NCBI GenBank assembly: GCA_004144175.1
Contig: SEFT01000025.1
Coordinates: 1 to 42,609 of the forward strand
DNA length: 42,609 nt
Source: Sphingobacteriales bacterium
GTDB lineage: Bacteria > Bacteroidota > Bacteroidia > Chitinophagales > Chitinophagaceae
Reading direction: 5' to 3'
The translations under genes and the position numbers were made by a program. How positions within the stretch are numbered: the stretch's first letter is position 1; each line of letters begins with the position of its first letter. Under the pieces are notes generated by a model that searched no databases, was not told the origin of the DNA, and saw only the letters and a list, made by a program, of their open reading frames with translations. Shown here piece after piece: positions 1-7,391 of this stretch.

Positions 1-76
1 CCATTCCGAACAGAGAAGTTAAGCCCCTCATGGCCGATGGTACTGGTATCTTTCCGGGAGAGTAGGTAGCTGCCAT
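1..76 (+). rRNA. rrf: 5S ribosomal RNA, 3' part (5' end outside window)
   Basis: The first bases carry the conserved 5S features: the CCGAACAGAGAAGTTAAGCCC segment of helix III, the GGTACTGG region and the terminal GGTAGCTGCCA. The 5' third lies outside the window. A strong hairpin terminator follows directly, as expected for the end of an rRNA operon. The exact 3' end is uncertain by a few bases. Confidence 0.93.
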
Positions 77-87
77 ATTCTTTTCTA

Positions 88-119
88 AACCTCTACAGTT
101 AACCCTGTAGAGGTTTTTT
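88..119 (+). terminator. Rho-independent terminator of the rRNA operon
   Basis: A perfect 11-bp stem (88-98 with 105-115) with a 6-base loop runs into a six-T tract at 114-119. It lies 12 bases after the 5S end. Confidence 0.92.
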
Positions 120-148
120 GCGTTTGTACAAAACCAGCTTTATATTTG
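118..148 (+). promoter_or_regulatory. Putative Bacteroidota-type promoter for the GNAT gene
   Basis: TTG at 118-120, 20 bases, then a perfect TAnnTTTG -7 box (TATATTTG, 141-148). The -33 element overlaps the T tract of the rRNA terminator. The ATG at 154 lies only 5 bases past the -7 box, so the transcript may be leaderless. Inferred from motif only. Confidence 0.4.
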
Positions 149-153
149 TTTTT

Positions 154-714
154 ATGCAATTACCAGCCCACATACCTCAAATAATCCTCCAAACAAAAAG
201 ACTAATCCTCAAAGAAGTAAACCAGGAGATCATTGATTATGTATTCACTCAATGGAATGACGAAGATATTATGCGCTATATGGGCTTGCTGACCGTAGAA
301 CAACTGGCTGTAGATAAAGAAAAACAGCAAGGCGGCTACACTACCTACAGGATAAAGTTGAAAGGTTTCCTGTTTATCCTTAAGGAAACCAATGAGGTAA
401 TTGGGGCGGCACACTATCATACCTGGCAGCCACTACACTCCAAAGCCGAAATTGGCTATGCTATTTACATAGAAGAATACAAGAACAAGGGCTATATGAA
501 GGAGGGGGTAAAAGCCATGCTTGATTTTGGCTTTACCGAAATGGGCCTGAACAGGGTAGAGGCATTGATCGGATCGACCAATGAACCATCTTTAAAACTT
601 GTAAAGTCTTTCGGCTTTGTACAGGAGGGTATCATGAGAGATCATTATTGCAAGGACGGCGTTGTGCAAGATTCCATCTGCTTTTCACTGTTGAAGCGCG
701 AGTACAATCAGTAA
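154..714 (+). CDS. GNAT N-acetyltransferase, RimJ/RimL type
   Basis: A 186-aa protein of the RimJ/RimL (Acetyltransf_3) branch of the GNAT fold, which moves acetyl from acetyl-CoA to an amine, often a protein N-terminus or a small metabolite. Family marks are the opening [11 protein letters not shown] strand, the central EIGYAIY strand followed by [13 protein letters not shown] (acetyl-CoA loop and helix), and the [23 protein letters not shown] segment, where N-x-x-S marks the end of the acceptor domain. A TTG at 118 would add 12 residues, but it lies in the terminator T tract upstream of the promoter box, so the ATG at 154 was chosen. The substrate cannot be told from sequence. The gene converges on the pseudouridine synthase gene and their last 7 bases overlap. 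Confidence 0.85.
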   Translation: MQLPAHIPQIILQTKRLILKEVNQEIIDYVFTQWNDEDIMRYMGLLTVEQLAVDKEKQQGGYTTYRIKLKGFLFILKETNEVIGAAHYHTWQPLHSKAEIGYAIYIEEYKNKGYMKEGVKAMLDFGFTEMGLNRVEALIGSTNEPSLKLVKSFGFVQEGIMRDHYCKDGVVQDSICFSLLKREYNQ

Positions 715-1670
715 TTACGCTTATTGCGCCATTCTTTATAGCTCGTGCTCTTCTTAGCCGGTTTAGTGCTTGCTTCTTTATTCTCAGGTTTTGCAGCAGC
801 GCTTTTTTGCTGCTTTTTTTCTTTAGGTTTTATTGCCTTCGCTGGTGGCGATTGCTTTTCGGCAGGTTTTACCGTTGTAGCCACTGGCTTACCTTCTTTC
901 CTTCTCTTCTCTTTTTTAGGCGATGCAGCTTCTTCGTCTGTTTTGCTGGATGCAAGCACCAGCTCATTCATCTTGTCTATTTCGGGTGTAGTAAGGAAGC
1001 GCCACTTACCTGTAGGCAACGTGCTTTCCAGTTTGATGTTCATGATGCGTACGCGGGTTAGCTTTATCACATCGTAACCCAGATATTCGCACATGCGGCG
1101 TATCTGGCGATTGAGGCCCTGCACCAGTATGATGCGGAATTTCTTATTACCTTCCTGCCTTACAAAACATGGTTTCGTGGTAGTGCCCAGTATGGGTACG
1201 CCTTCGCCCATGGCCTTAATAAACTCTGCACCAATCGCCCTGTTCACCGTAACAATATATTCCTTCTCATGATGGTTGCTGGCACGGAGTATCTTATTGA
1301 CGATATCGCCGTCATTTGTAAGAAAGATCAATCCATCAGAGTCTTTATCCAGCCTTCCTATCGGGAATACCCTTTTAGGATAGTTGAGGAAGCTTACGAT
1401 GTTGGTCTTATCCTTTGGGTCGGTAGTGGAGGTGATGCCGACAGGTTTGTTCAGGGCGATATAGATAGGGCGTTTAGTGCTTGCTTTTATCGGTTCACCA
1501 TCTATTTCAACACTGTCTTTTATATGCACTTTCATACCCAGTGTCGCCGGACGATAATTGATGGTAACCCGTCCCTGCTCAATAAGCTTATCGGCTTCGC
1601 GACGTGAACAAAACCCTGAAGAACTGATGTATTTATTAAGGCTGATCTGTTCGTGCGTATCCTGAGGCAT
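708..1670 (-). CDS. rluF: 23S rRNA pseudouridine synthase, RluF-like
   Basis: A 320-aa member of the RsuA/RluB/RluE/RluF family, which isomerises a specific uridine in rRNA to pseudouridine. An S4 RNA-binding domain (about 9-55, with the [12 protein letters not shown] helix) is followed by the catalytic domain with the family motif [10 protein letters not shown] (105-114; D108 is the expected catalytic aspartate). The stretches [18 protein letters not shown] and [15 protein letters not shown] match the RluF subgroup (U2604 of 23S rRNA in E. coli) better than RluB or RsuA. From about residue 245 a Lys/Ala/Pro-rich low-complexity tail of about 75 residues follows, absent from E. coli RluF; such basic tails are common in Bacteroidota synthases and may help bind rRNA. 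The ATG at 1670 has a -7 box only 4 bases upstream. Confidence 0.88.
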   Translation of the reverse strand: MPQDTHEQISLNKYISSSGFCSRREADKLIEQGRVTINYRPATLGMKVHIKDSVEIDGEPIKASTKRPIYIALNKPVGITSTTDPKDKTNIVSFLNYPKRVFPIGRLDKDSDGLIFLTNDGDIVNKILRASNHHEKEYIVTVNRAIGAEFIKAMGEGVPILGTTTKPCFVRQEGNKKFRIILVQGLNRQIRRMCEYLGYDVIKLTRVRIMNIKLESTLPTGKWRFLTTPEIDKMNELVLASSKTDEEAASPKKEKRRKEGKPVATTVKPAEKQSPPAKAIKPKEKKQQKSAAAKPENKEASTKPAKKSTSYKEWRNKRNY

Positions 1671-1674
1671 GTTG

Positions 1675-1682
1675 CAAAAATA
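1675..1682 (-). promoter_or_regulatory. Putative -7 promoter box of the rluF-like gene
   Basis: TATTTTTG on the minus strand matches TAnnTTTG and ends 4 bases before the ATG at 1670, which would give a leaderless or nearly leaderless mRNA. No clear -33 TTG was found at the usual distance. Confidence 0.3.
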
Positions 1683-1905
1683 GTGTTCTTATTTGTGTTT
1701 CTCGCCTTCTGTACGCAAGGCAAATTTAGTAGATTTTTGAAGGGCTTAAAGATGAGTACGCAACAATTAACCGAGCTGTTTTATCCGAAGTGCGGAACGT
1801 TTGGCTACGGATAAATGCTAGTGATTGAACAACCCGCTAATATTAACACATAATTTTCTCCCGCTGGCGCAATTTGCTTTACGTCTTATTCGAAAACGAT
1901 GAGTT

Positions 1906-2046
1906 ATGGCAGCTACGAAGAAAAGAAAGACGAAAGACCCATGTTGGGAAGGTTACGAGCAGGTAGGCATGAAAGAGAAGGGCGGCAGGATGGTGCCTAA
2001 CTGCGTACCTAAAAAGAAATCGAAAAAAGAAAGCAAAGATAAATAG
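1906..2046 (+). CDS. 46-aa basic protein with Cys-x19-Cys motif, DUF5872-like
   Basis: A short ORF missed by length cut-offs. It starts with a Lys/Arg-rich stretch (MAATKKRKTK), continues as DPCWEGYEQVGMKEKGGRM and VPNCVP, and ends in another Lys-rich tail. The core DPCW-x-GY...GMK...G...VPNCVP resembles a small motif known from Bacteroidota, phage and large-virus proteins (I believe DUF5872; recalled, not searched). Two conserved-looking cysteines (13 and 33) flank the core. Codon usage looks like its neighbours. A GC-rich hairpin follows the stop within 4 bases. No function is known; the basic ends suggest nucleic-acid binding, which is a guess. Confidence 0.7.
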   Translation: MAATKKRKTKDPCWEGYEQVGMKEKGGRMVPNCVPKKKSKKESKDK

Positions 2047-2049
2047 AAG

Positions 2050-2069
2050 TGGCCCGTGTATGCGGGCCA
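2050..2069. terminator. Hairpin, possible bidirectional terminator
   Basis: A 7-bp GC-rich stem (2050-2056 with 2063-2069) follows the 46-aa gene and lies downstream of the minus-strand gene ending at 2109. The T tract after it is weak (TTTCT), so termination strength is uncertain. Confidence 0.5.
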
Positions 2070-2108
2070 TTTCTATAGACAATGTTATTTGAGTTATGCT
2101 AATTGGCA

Positions 2109-2531
2109 CTAGTGCCTTGGCCGGCGGAACAGGTAGCGACTAATGAATACACCGCCGGAGCTACTACCATCCGATGTTTGCGCATGAGAGCCTGTCGATA
2201 CTTCCATCAGTTCCCAGCCTTCGCTGCTGTAATAGTTGAGGCGATCTACAATTGCGCGGTCGTTATTGGCGATATTACCAAAGTTGATACCTACCATGCT
2301 ATAAAAATTCTTGAGGTCTTTTTCTACTAGTTGCCCATTATCATCGGTAGTAAGTATGCGCGAACGGCCTAGTCCGCCTGGTACTACCGATTCTATGGTT
2401 GAAAACTGCTTGTACTCGTAAACTACGCGTTTTTGATCGCCATCTTCAGGTGCAGGCTTAAAGGAGAACATAGCCATTACCATAAGTGCAGTACCTGCAG
2501 CAATAGAAAAAGTTTTGAGTGTGCTTTTCAT
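2109..2531 (-). CDS. Small secreted protein, DUF4177-like
   Basis: A 140-aa protein with a signal peptide (MKSTLKTFSIAAGTALMVMAMFSF) and a short mature domain. The segment VVYEYKQF near residue 35 and DRLNYYSSEGWELMEVS near residue 95 match the general DUF4177 pattern, in which the N-terminal strand carries Y-E-Y/V-x and a helix ends in GWEL. The C-terminus is Arg-rich (YLFRRPRH). The ATG at 2531 was chosen because the longer ORF from 2585 only adds 18 residues ahead of a good signal peptide. It lies 56 bases downstream of the glycosyltransferase gene on the same strand and may be co-transcribed. Function unknown. Confidence 0.7.
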   Translation of the reverse strand: MKSTLKTFSIAAGTALMVMAMFSFKPAPEDGDQKRVVYEYKQFSTIESVVPGGLGRSRILTTDDNGQLVEKDLKNFYSMVGINFGNIANNDRAIVDRLNYYSSEGWELMEVSTGSHAQTSDGSSSGGVFISRYLFRRPRH

Positions 2532-2587
2532 ATAAAATTGTGTTTGTGTGTTGCTTTTATGAATAACGCAGACCGCGAGTGTCACCC

Positions 2588-3379
2588 CTACACAGACTTA
2601 GGCTTCCCTTCAAAATCTTTCCCTTCGTGCAGCCAGCGTGCATACTGTCTTAGCTTAGCATACTTGATCATCGTATAGAGGGCCGTGTATTTACATACGA
2701 GATAGCCGGCATAGCCATCTAGAAAGCCAAGTTTAAGCACGTAGTTGGAGAAGAAGCTCCATTTAGGTGCCAGCCATACTTTCAATATGCTGCAATCTTT
2801 GCCATTTTCAGCAGCAGCAAGCGCCCATAGTTCAGAGAATTTTTCCGTCTGTTTTATATGCTGCGATATGGTGTAGAAGCTATAGTGTAGTAAGTCGCCC
2901 TTCAACTCACCTAACGACCCCTGTTCTTGTTGCCAGTATTCATGCACTTTGTGCCCCGCCCAACTTCCGGTACGGCGGTCTATGAGTCTTATCTTTTTAT
3001 CGGGGTACCAGCCGCTGTGCTTTATCCAGGTGCCACAGTAGTTAGTAAGGCGGGCAAATTTATAAGCGTTATGCGTCGGCTGCTTTTTTACTGCCAGTAT
3101 ACTCTTTTCCAGCTGTTCCGACAGCGCTTCATCGGCATCCAATACCAGCAGCCAGTCGTTTGACGCCTGTTTGTTTGCAAAATTGTGCTGTTCTACATAA
3201 CCCAGGAAAGGTTGTATGATCACCCTGGCGCCGTACTGCTTTGCAATATCAGCAGTTCGGTCGGTGGAGGCACTGTCTATTACCACTATTTCATCAGCTA
3301 CCTTGCGCACCGACTCCAGGCAACGGGCTATATTCCGTTCCTCATTGAGTGTGATGATTACGACGCTGATCTTTATCAT
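2588..3379 (-). CDS. Glycosyltransferase family 2, WaaE/KdtX-like
   Basis: A 263-aa inverting GT-A enzyme. It opens with ISVVIITLNEERNIARCLES, the nucleotide-sugar-binding start of GT2 proteins, continues with DEIVVIDSASTDRTADIA, and has the metal-binding DADEALS (DxD-type). The C-terminal part, with WIKHSGWYPDKKIRLIDRR and a stretch of aromatic and basic residues, fits the WaaE/KdtX branch, which adds a sugar to the lipopolysaccharide inner core or to related surface glycans. No transmembrane segment is evident, so it probably works at the cytoplasmic face of the inner membrane. The ATG at 3379 is preferred because the upstream 33 codons lie before the conserved first strand. No other LPS gene is adjacent, so the acceptor is unknown. 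Confidence 0.85.
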   Translation of the reverse strand: MIKISVVIITLNEERNIARCLESVRKVADEIVVIDSASTDRTADIAKQYGARVIIQPFLGYVEQHNFANKQASNDWLLVLDADEALSEQLEKSILAVKKQPTHNAYKFARLTNYCGTWIKHSGWYPDKKIRLIDRRTGSWAGHKVHEYWQQEQGSLGELKGDLLHYSFYTISQHIKQTEKFSELWALAAAENGKDCSILKVWLAPKWSFFSNYVLKLGFLDGYAGYLVCKYTALYTMIKYAKLRQYARWLHEGKDFEGKPKSV

Positions 3380-3412
3380 GAAACTTGTATGCAGGTTACA
3401 TATCTGGAAACG

Positions 3413-3446
3413 CAAAAGTAGCATCTGGATTTTGTACGTCCTACAA
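3413..3446 (-). promoter_or_regulatory. Putative promoter of the glycosyltransferase gene
   Basis: On the minus strand TTG (3446-3444), 23 bases, then TACTTTTG (3420-3413), a perfect TAnnTTTG -7 box, about 33 bases ahead of the ATG at 3379. Confidence 0.45.
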
Positions 3447-3569
3447 ACGCTGGTATTTATATCTGCAACGTTTAACATTCATTTCACCCCTGTTGTTGAT
3501 AGGAAATGCGCGCTGTATCAGCTTTTTATGTAACTTTAGTTTATTCCAAACAAGATAAGGTCAGTGTTG

Positions 3570-4412
3570 ATGAATCGTGCCAAAACATGGACAGGTATGC
3601 TTGCACTCGTATGTGCAACTCTGTCTCCCCAGTTTTCTTCAGCTCATAAAATTGTAACCAGCGATAGCGAAAACCCGTCTGTTGCAGAAAAAAGCGTGGT
3701 CGTACTGCAGGCTGCCGACCCTGTGCCATTCAATGCGGTGAAGTTGAATACCGTTGACTTGGGCGCCAGTAAATCGGCCAGTTCTTATCGAGAGCTTTTG
3801 GCAGATGCCAAGCTGCTGGCGATGAAGTCGGATGCCAACATCGTAAAGGTGATGGAAAGCAAGACGCGCACCGGTAGCGATCTGAAAGTGACCTTCTACA
3901 AGGCAGAAAATCCCAGGGCTTACGAAAAAGAATTCGGCTGGACATCGAGCCGCAAGCTGGTATGGGACGACTTTCGCGGTCCCGTGCAGCACTCAATGGG
4001 CCACGATGTGGCGGCTGCAACTTTTTGCGGAATAGGCTTCGAGACGAATACTATATCGGCTGCTAATCCGGAACTGAAAGTTGTGGTATATAATACCTTT
4101 TATCCAACAAAGTCGTTCGTAAAAACAGGCCTTGAAAAGCCCGAGATACTTGCGCATGAGCAGTGCCATTTCGATATTTGTGAGCTGTATACCCGTAAGC
4201 TAAGGGCTAAAATGAGCAAAGTGAAGGTGTCAGTGGAAACAATGAAAACTACGCTGCGCAGCCTGTATAAAGAGGTGCAGCAGGAATACATCCAGCGCCA
4301 GGAAATGTATGAGGAAGAAACAGAGCACGGTATAATAGGTAATGAGCAGGCCCGTTGGGAAGTGATGATAGCAAAAGAACTGGCTGCTACCGATAACTGG
4401 AAAAGTCAATAA
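3570..4412 (+). CDS. DUF922 family secreted putative metalloprotease
   Basis: A 280-aa exported protein. The signal peptide is MNRAKTWTGMLALVCATLSPQF (cleavage near SSA-H). The C-terminal half (about 120-275) has the DUF922 pattern: W-T-S-S-R-K-L-V-W-D-D-F-R-G near 124-137, the A-A-A-T-F-C strand, and HEQCHFDICE at 196-205. The H-E-x-x-H core with downstream acidic and basic residues (ELYTRKLR) suggests a zinc site, so a peptidase-like activity is plausible though unproven for the family. ATG at 3570 is preferred over in-frame GTG (3564) and TTG (3567) because AAGG lies 9 bases upstream of it. It shares a bidirectional terminator with the response regulator gene. Confidence 0.78.
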   Translation: MNRAKTWTGMLALVCATLSPQFSSAHKIVTSDSENPSVAEKSVVVLQAADPVPFNAVKLNTVDLGASKSASSYRELLADAKLLAMKSDANIVKVMESKTRTGSDLKVTFYKAENPRAYEKEFGWTSSRKLVWDDFRGPVQHSMGHDVAAATFCGIGFETNTISAANPELKVVVYNTFYPTKSFVKTGLEKPEILAHEQCHFDICELYTRKLRAKMSKVKVSVETMKTTLRSLYKEVQQEYIQRQEMYEEETEHGIIGNEQARWEVMIAKELAATDNWKSQ

Positions 4413-4424
4413 CGAATTATATAT

Positions 4425-4465
4425 AAAATGAAAAACGCCCGGAATTTCCGGGCGTTTTCATTTTA
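4425..4465. terminator. Bidirectional rho-independent terminator
   Basis: A 7-bp GC stem (4436-4442 with 4448-4454) is extended by A/T pairs on both sides (AAAA/TTTT arms with one bulge), giving U tracts in both directions. It serves the DUF922 gene (plus) and the response regulator gene (minus), which converge here. Confidence 0.85.
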
Positions 4466-4478
4466 TATCGTTTCGTGT

Positions 4479-4943
4479 CTAAGAAAGCAGTCTTTGCCTG
4501 AGCAAGAACTCCAGCTGCTCGTTGGTCACACCCAGCTTTTCGGTCAACTCTTTTTCATCCTGCCTCATGCGGTATACGTCGTAGGCACGTTTTATCGTGT
4601 TATCCAGTTCTTCTTCGCTCCAGGGCTTGCTCAGGTAGTGGAATATCTTGCCTTTGTTTACTGCGTCTATCACCGCATTCATATCAGCGTAACCTGTCAG
4701 CAATATCCGCATAGGCTCGGGATATTCATCAATTATTGATTCCAGAAACTCTACGCCCGTCATATTGGGCATACGCTGGTCCGTAATGATGATATCTACC
4801 GGTTTGGATTTCAGTACCTTGATCGCCTCTTCTCCGCTTATTGCGGTCATCACATTATACTTCAGGCGGAAGGTGGCTTTGAAGGAAAACAGATTGTTTT
4901 CTTCATCATCCACGTAAAGTATATTTATTTTATTATCCGACAT
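4479..4943 (-). CDS. Response regulator, REC domain with helical tail
   Basis: A 154-aa protein made of one receiver domain and a charged C-terminal helix (about 125-154). The phosphorylation site is complete: acidic pair D12/D13, phospho-acceptor D55 in IIITDQRMP, T83 in LLTGYAD and K106 in LSKPW. There is no DNA-binding or enzymatic output domain, so it probably acts by protein contact or as a phosphorelay intermediate. The DQRMP and KPW forms are those of REC domains paired with hybrid kinases or HD-GYP/RpfG-like systems. It is clearly paralogous to the N-terminal REC of the hybrid kinase at 10248 (both run ILYxDDExNNLxSFKAxFR). It is divergent from the five-gene operon starting at 5106, so both may share control. 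Confidence 0.88.
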   Translation of the reverse strand: MSDNKINILYVDDEENNLFSFKATFRLKYNVMTAISGEEAIKVLKSKPVDIIITDQRMPNMTGVEFLESIIDEYPEPMRILLTGYADMNAVIDAVNKGKIFHYLSKPWSEEELDNTIKRAYDVYRMRQDEKELTEKLGVTNEQLEFLLRQRLLS

Positions 4944-4947
4944 TACT

Positions 4948-5079
4948 ATGGGTAATCGCAGTATTTTTGGCCGCTTTGAAAAATATCATTGCAAGATAGT
5001 TAATTTACTTGACAGTCATAGCTTTATATTGTATTTTAAAGCTCTTAAAACACCAATCCCGGCCGTGAAATTGACATAA
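4948..5079 (+). CDS. Possible 43-aa peptide ORF upstream of the E1/nitroreductase operon
   Basis: An ATG-initiated open frame fills most of the divergent intergenic region, coding MGNRSIFGRFEK... and ending ...PIPAVKLT, 26 bases before the operon's first ATG. No Shine-Dalgarno or promoter is evident ahead of it, and an open frame of this length arises easily by chance. It is recorded only because ThiF/E1 enzymes can act on the C-terminus of small peptides encoded next door (as MccB does). It is more probably a non-coding promoter region. Confidence 0.15.
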   Translation: MGNRSIFGRFEKYHCKIVNLLDSHSFILYFKALKTPIPAVKLT

Positions 5080-5105
5080 GGACACTATATTACAACTCGT
5101 TATAA

Positions 5106-7391
5106 ATGGATAAATTAAGGAAGAGAGCAGACGAGCAGAGAGACGTGTATCAACCTGAGTTTTTCAGGCTGCACAATAGTGAGGATAAAGAGCAACTAGA
5201 GCAGCTGGTGGATGCGCAAAAGCCGTACATCCACGATGAAATGTACGATCAGCTGAAAGAACTGGTCAAAAGCCGTAATCCTACACGGCCACTTAGCAAC
5301 GAAGATTACGAATCGCTGATAGCTACCCATCTCGGAGGGGTATCGCTGATAGAATTTGGCGTGTGGGTATATTATCCATGGAACAATCGCCTGGTACATA
5401 TACTAGACCGTGAAGAATTTATAGAAGCCCGTACATCACGCAATCAATACAAGATAACAAAGGCCGAACAGGACACACTTGCACAGAAGAAGGTAGGCGT
5501 GATAGGCTTATCCGTAGGCCAGTCGGTTTCGGTAACGATGGCTATGGAGCGTGGCTGCGGTGAGTTGCGGCTTGCCGACTTTGACGTGCTGGAGCTTACG
5601 AACTACAACCGAATACGTACCAGCCTGCACAACCTGGGCGTAAAAAAGGTTGTGGCTGTGGCGCGCGAGATCATGGAGATAGATCCATACCTGGTAGTAA
5701 AGTGTTATGCCGACGGTATAACCGAAGAAAACATCGGCAGCTTTATAGATGACGGTACCGGCAAGCTAGACCTGCTGATAGACGAATGCGATAGTGTAGA
5801 TATAAAGATACTGTGCAGGCTAAAGGCTAAAGAAGCACAGATACCGGTGCTGATGGAAGCCAGTGACCGAGGTACCATAGATGTGGAACGCTACGACCTG
5901 GAGCCGGAGCGGCCTATACTACACGGTAAGGTGGCCCACTTAGACTTGGGCAAGCTGAAAGAACTGAAATCATACGAGGAGAAAGTACCTTATATACTGC
6001 CTATAGCCGGTACCGATACGCTTTCTACAAGAATGAAGGCGTCGATGCTGGAGATAGGGCGTACCATCACTACCTGGCCGCAACTAGCCAGTGCCGTAGC
6101 GTTGGGTGGTGGCATTACCGCCGATGTTGCCAGGAGGATATTTCTGGATGAATATCACGAGTCGGGACGTTACTTCATAGATATAGAGCAACTGATATCG
6201 GATAAAGAAGCACCAGATGCCATTATGGAGCGTCCGGCTGAAGTTTCACAGGAAGAAATGGATGCGCTTATCGCCAAGGTAAATGTATCGCCCAGTGCAG
6301 GAACAACGACACTCAGTGACGAAGCTATATCAGAATTGGTAACTGCCGGGGCGCAGGCATATAGCAAAGGTAATCAGCAGCCCTGGAGGTGGAAATATGC
6401 GGACGGCAGGCTATATCTATTCTACAACAAAACGAGAAATAAGCATAACGCTGATTTAATAGCCCTTGGTGCCGCTACTGAGAATATTGTATTAAAGGCG
6501 CATGAGAAAGGACTGGAGATCACAGTATCTCATTTTCCTATGAGAACAGATAGCCATCTTGCGGCAGTATACAGCTTTCACAATAAAAATGAAGGCGCGG
6601 CGGAGCCACACATAGCGGATGAACTGGTTACAACCATCCCATATAGAGCTACCGATGTAAGTATAACAGATAAGAAGCCGATTGACGCTGCTAAACTGGA
6701 TAAGCTCCAACAAATTGCACAGACAATACCAGGCGCAAGTCTGAAGCTGATATCTGATGAAAAGTCCATGGCTGAAGTTAGCGAACTGATAGCAAAAGCT
6801 GAACGCCTGAGACTATTGGACGAAAATGGCGGGCACGCAGATTTTGTAAATGAGATCGACTGGGAAGAGCAGAACAAGGGTATAGGAACAGGTCTCTCAG
6901 AATTAAGACTACGACCGTCAGAACAGGTAGCCTACCATATGGTAAAGAACCTGGGCGTGATCAAATACCTGAATAAATGGAATGCAGGTTATGCATTGGA
7001 GTGGTTTGCAAGAAAATATACCATGTCGGCATCTGTAATAGGACTGCTGACCATGCCCGAACAAGATGACCAAAGCCTATTCAACGGCGGCAGGGCGCTG
7101 GAGCGCATATGGCTGGCTGCAAATAAAGAGGGGCTTGGATTTCAGCCGCTCAATACTATTACTTATCTTTTTGATGAGTTATCGACGGCGGGCAACGGAA
7201 GGTTTCCCGAAAAAGCGATGAACGATCTGCGGGAGATGAGAAAGAGCTACGAAAAAATATTCTCCCTGGAAAACAGCCAGGCGGCAGAAGTAATGCTATT
7301 CCGGCTATTCGTTTCTACAGAGCCTGCAACGCCGTCGCCCCATTTGCCAATCGAAAAACTGCTTTCATTCAGTTCAAGACACGACTCATGA
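5106..7391 (+). CDS. E1/ThiF-like adenylating domain fused to nitroreductase-like domain (Rv1355c family)
   Basis: A 761-aa fusion with the architecture NCBI calls the Rv1355c family. An N-terminal helical region (1-120) precedes a ThiF/MoeB/E1 Rossmann domain (about 121-340): glycine loop GLSVGQSV (134-141), DFDVLELTNYNR (158-169, the D-x-D...N-x-x-R nucleotide motif), K180/K181 and D226, so ATP-binding and adenylation residues look intact. The CxxC zinc pairs of ThiF/MoeB are missing and no E1 catalytic cysteine can be assigned. The C-terminal half (about 405-745) is a flavin nitroreductase-like domain of the Acg type, with SKGNQQPW (420-427), the LRPSEQVAYHMVKNLG segment near 602 and GGRALERIW (661-669). 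The substrate is unknown; the two chemistries could be successive steps on one molecule. It is first of five plus-strand genes, and its stop overlaps the acyltransferase start (ATGA). Confidence 0.85.
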   Translation: MDKLRKRADEQRDVYQPEFFRLHNSEDKEQLEQLVDAQKPYIHDEMYDQLKELVKSRNPTRPLSNEDYESLIATHLGGVSLIEFGVWVYYPWNNRLVHILDREEFIEARTSRNQYKITKAEQDTLAQKKVGVIGLSVGQSVSVTMAMERGCGELRLADFDVLELTNYNRIRTSLHNLGVKKVVAVAREIMEIDPYLVVKCYADGITEENIGSFIDDGTGKLDLLIDECDSVDIKILCRLKAKEAQIPVLMEASDRGTIDVERYDLEPERPILHGKVAHLDLGKLKELKSYEEKVPYILPIAGTDTLSTRMKASMLEIGRTITTWPQLASAVALGGGITADVARRIFLDEYHESGRYFIDIEQLISDKEAPDAIMERPAEVSQEEMDALIAKVNVSPSAGTTTLSDEAISELVTAGAQAYSKGNQQPWRWKYADGRLYLFYNKTRNKHNADLIALGAATENIVLKAHEKGLEITVSHFPMRTDSHLAAVYSFHNKNEGAAEPHIADELVTTIPYRATDVSITDKKPIDAAKLDKLQQIAQTIPGASLKLISDEKSMAEVSELIAKAERLRLLDENGGHADFVNEIDWEEQNKGIGTGLSELRLRPSEQVAYHMVKNLGVIKYLNKWNAGYALEWFARKYTMSASVIGLLTMPEQDDQSLFNGGRALERIWLAANKEGLGFQPLNTITYLFDELSTAGNGRFPEKAMNDLREMRKSYEKIFSLENSQAAEVMLFRLFVSTEPATPSPHLPIEKLLSFSSRHDS

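Noticed and set aside
1752-1814. A 20-codon frame (MSTQQLTELF...) after the rluF-like gene
   Set aside because: Too short, no promoter or ribosome site, and no recognisable motif.
5009-5037. A TTGACA-N17-TATTTT pair resembling an E. coli sigma-70 promoter before the signalling operon
   Set aside because: Bacteroidota use a different consensus (TTG / TAnnTTTG) and the box does not fit it, so it was not called as a promoter.
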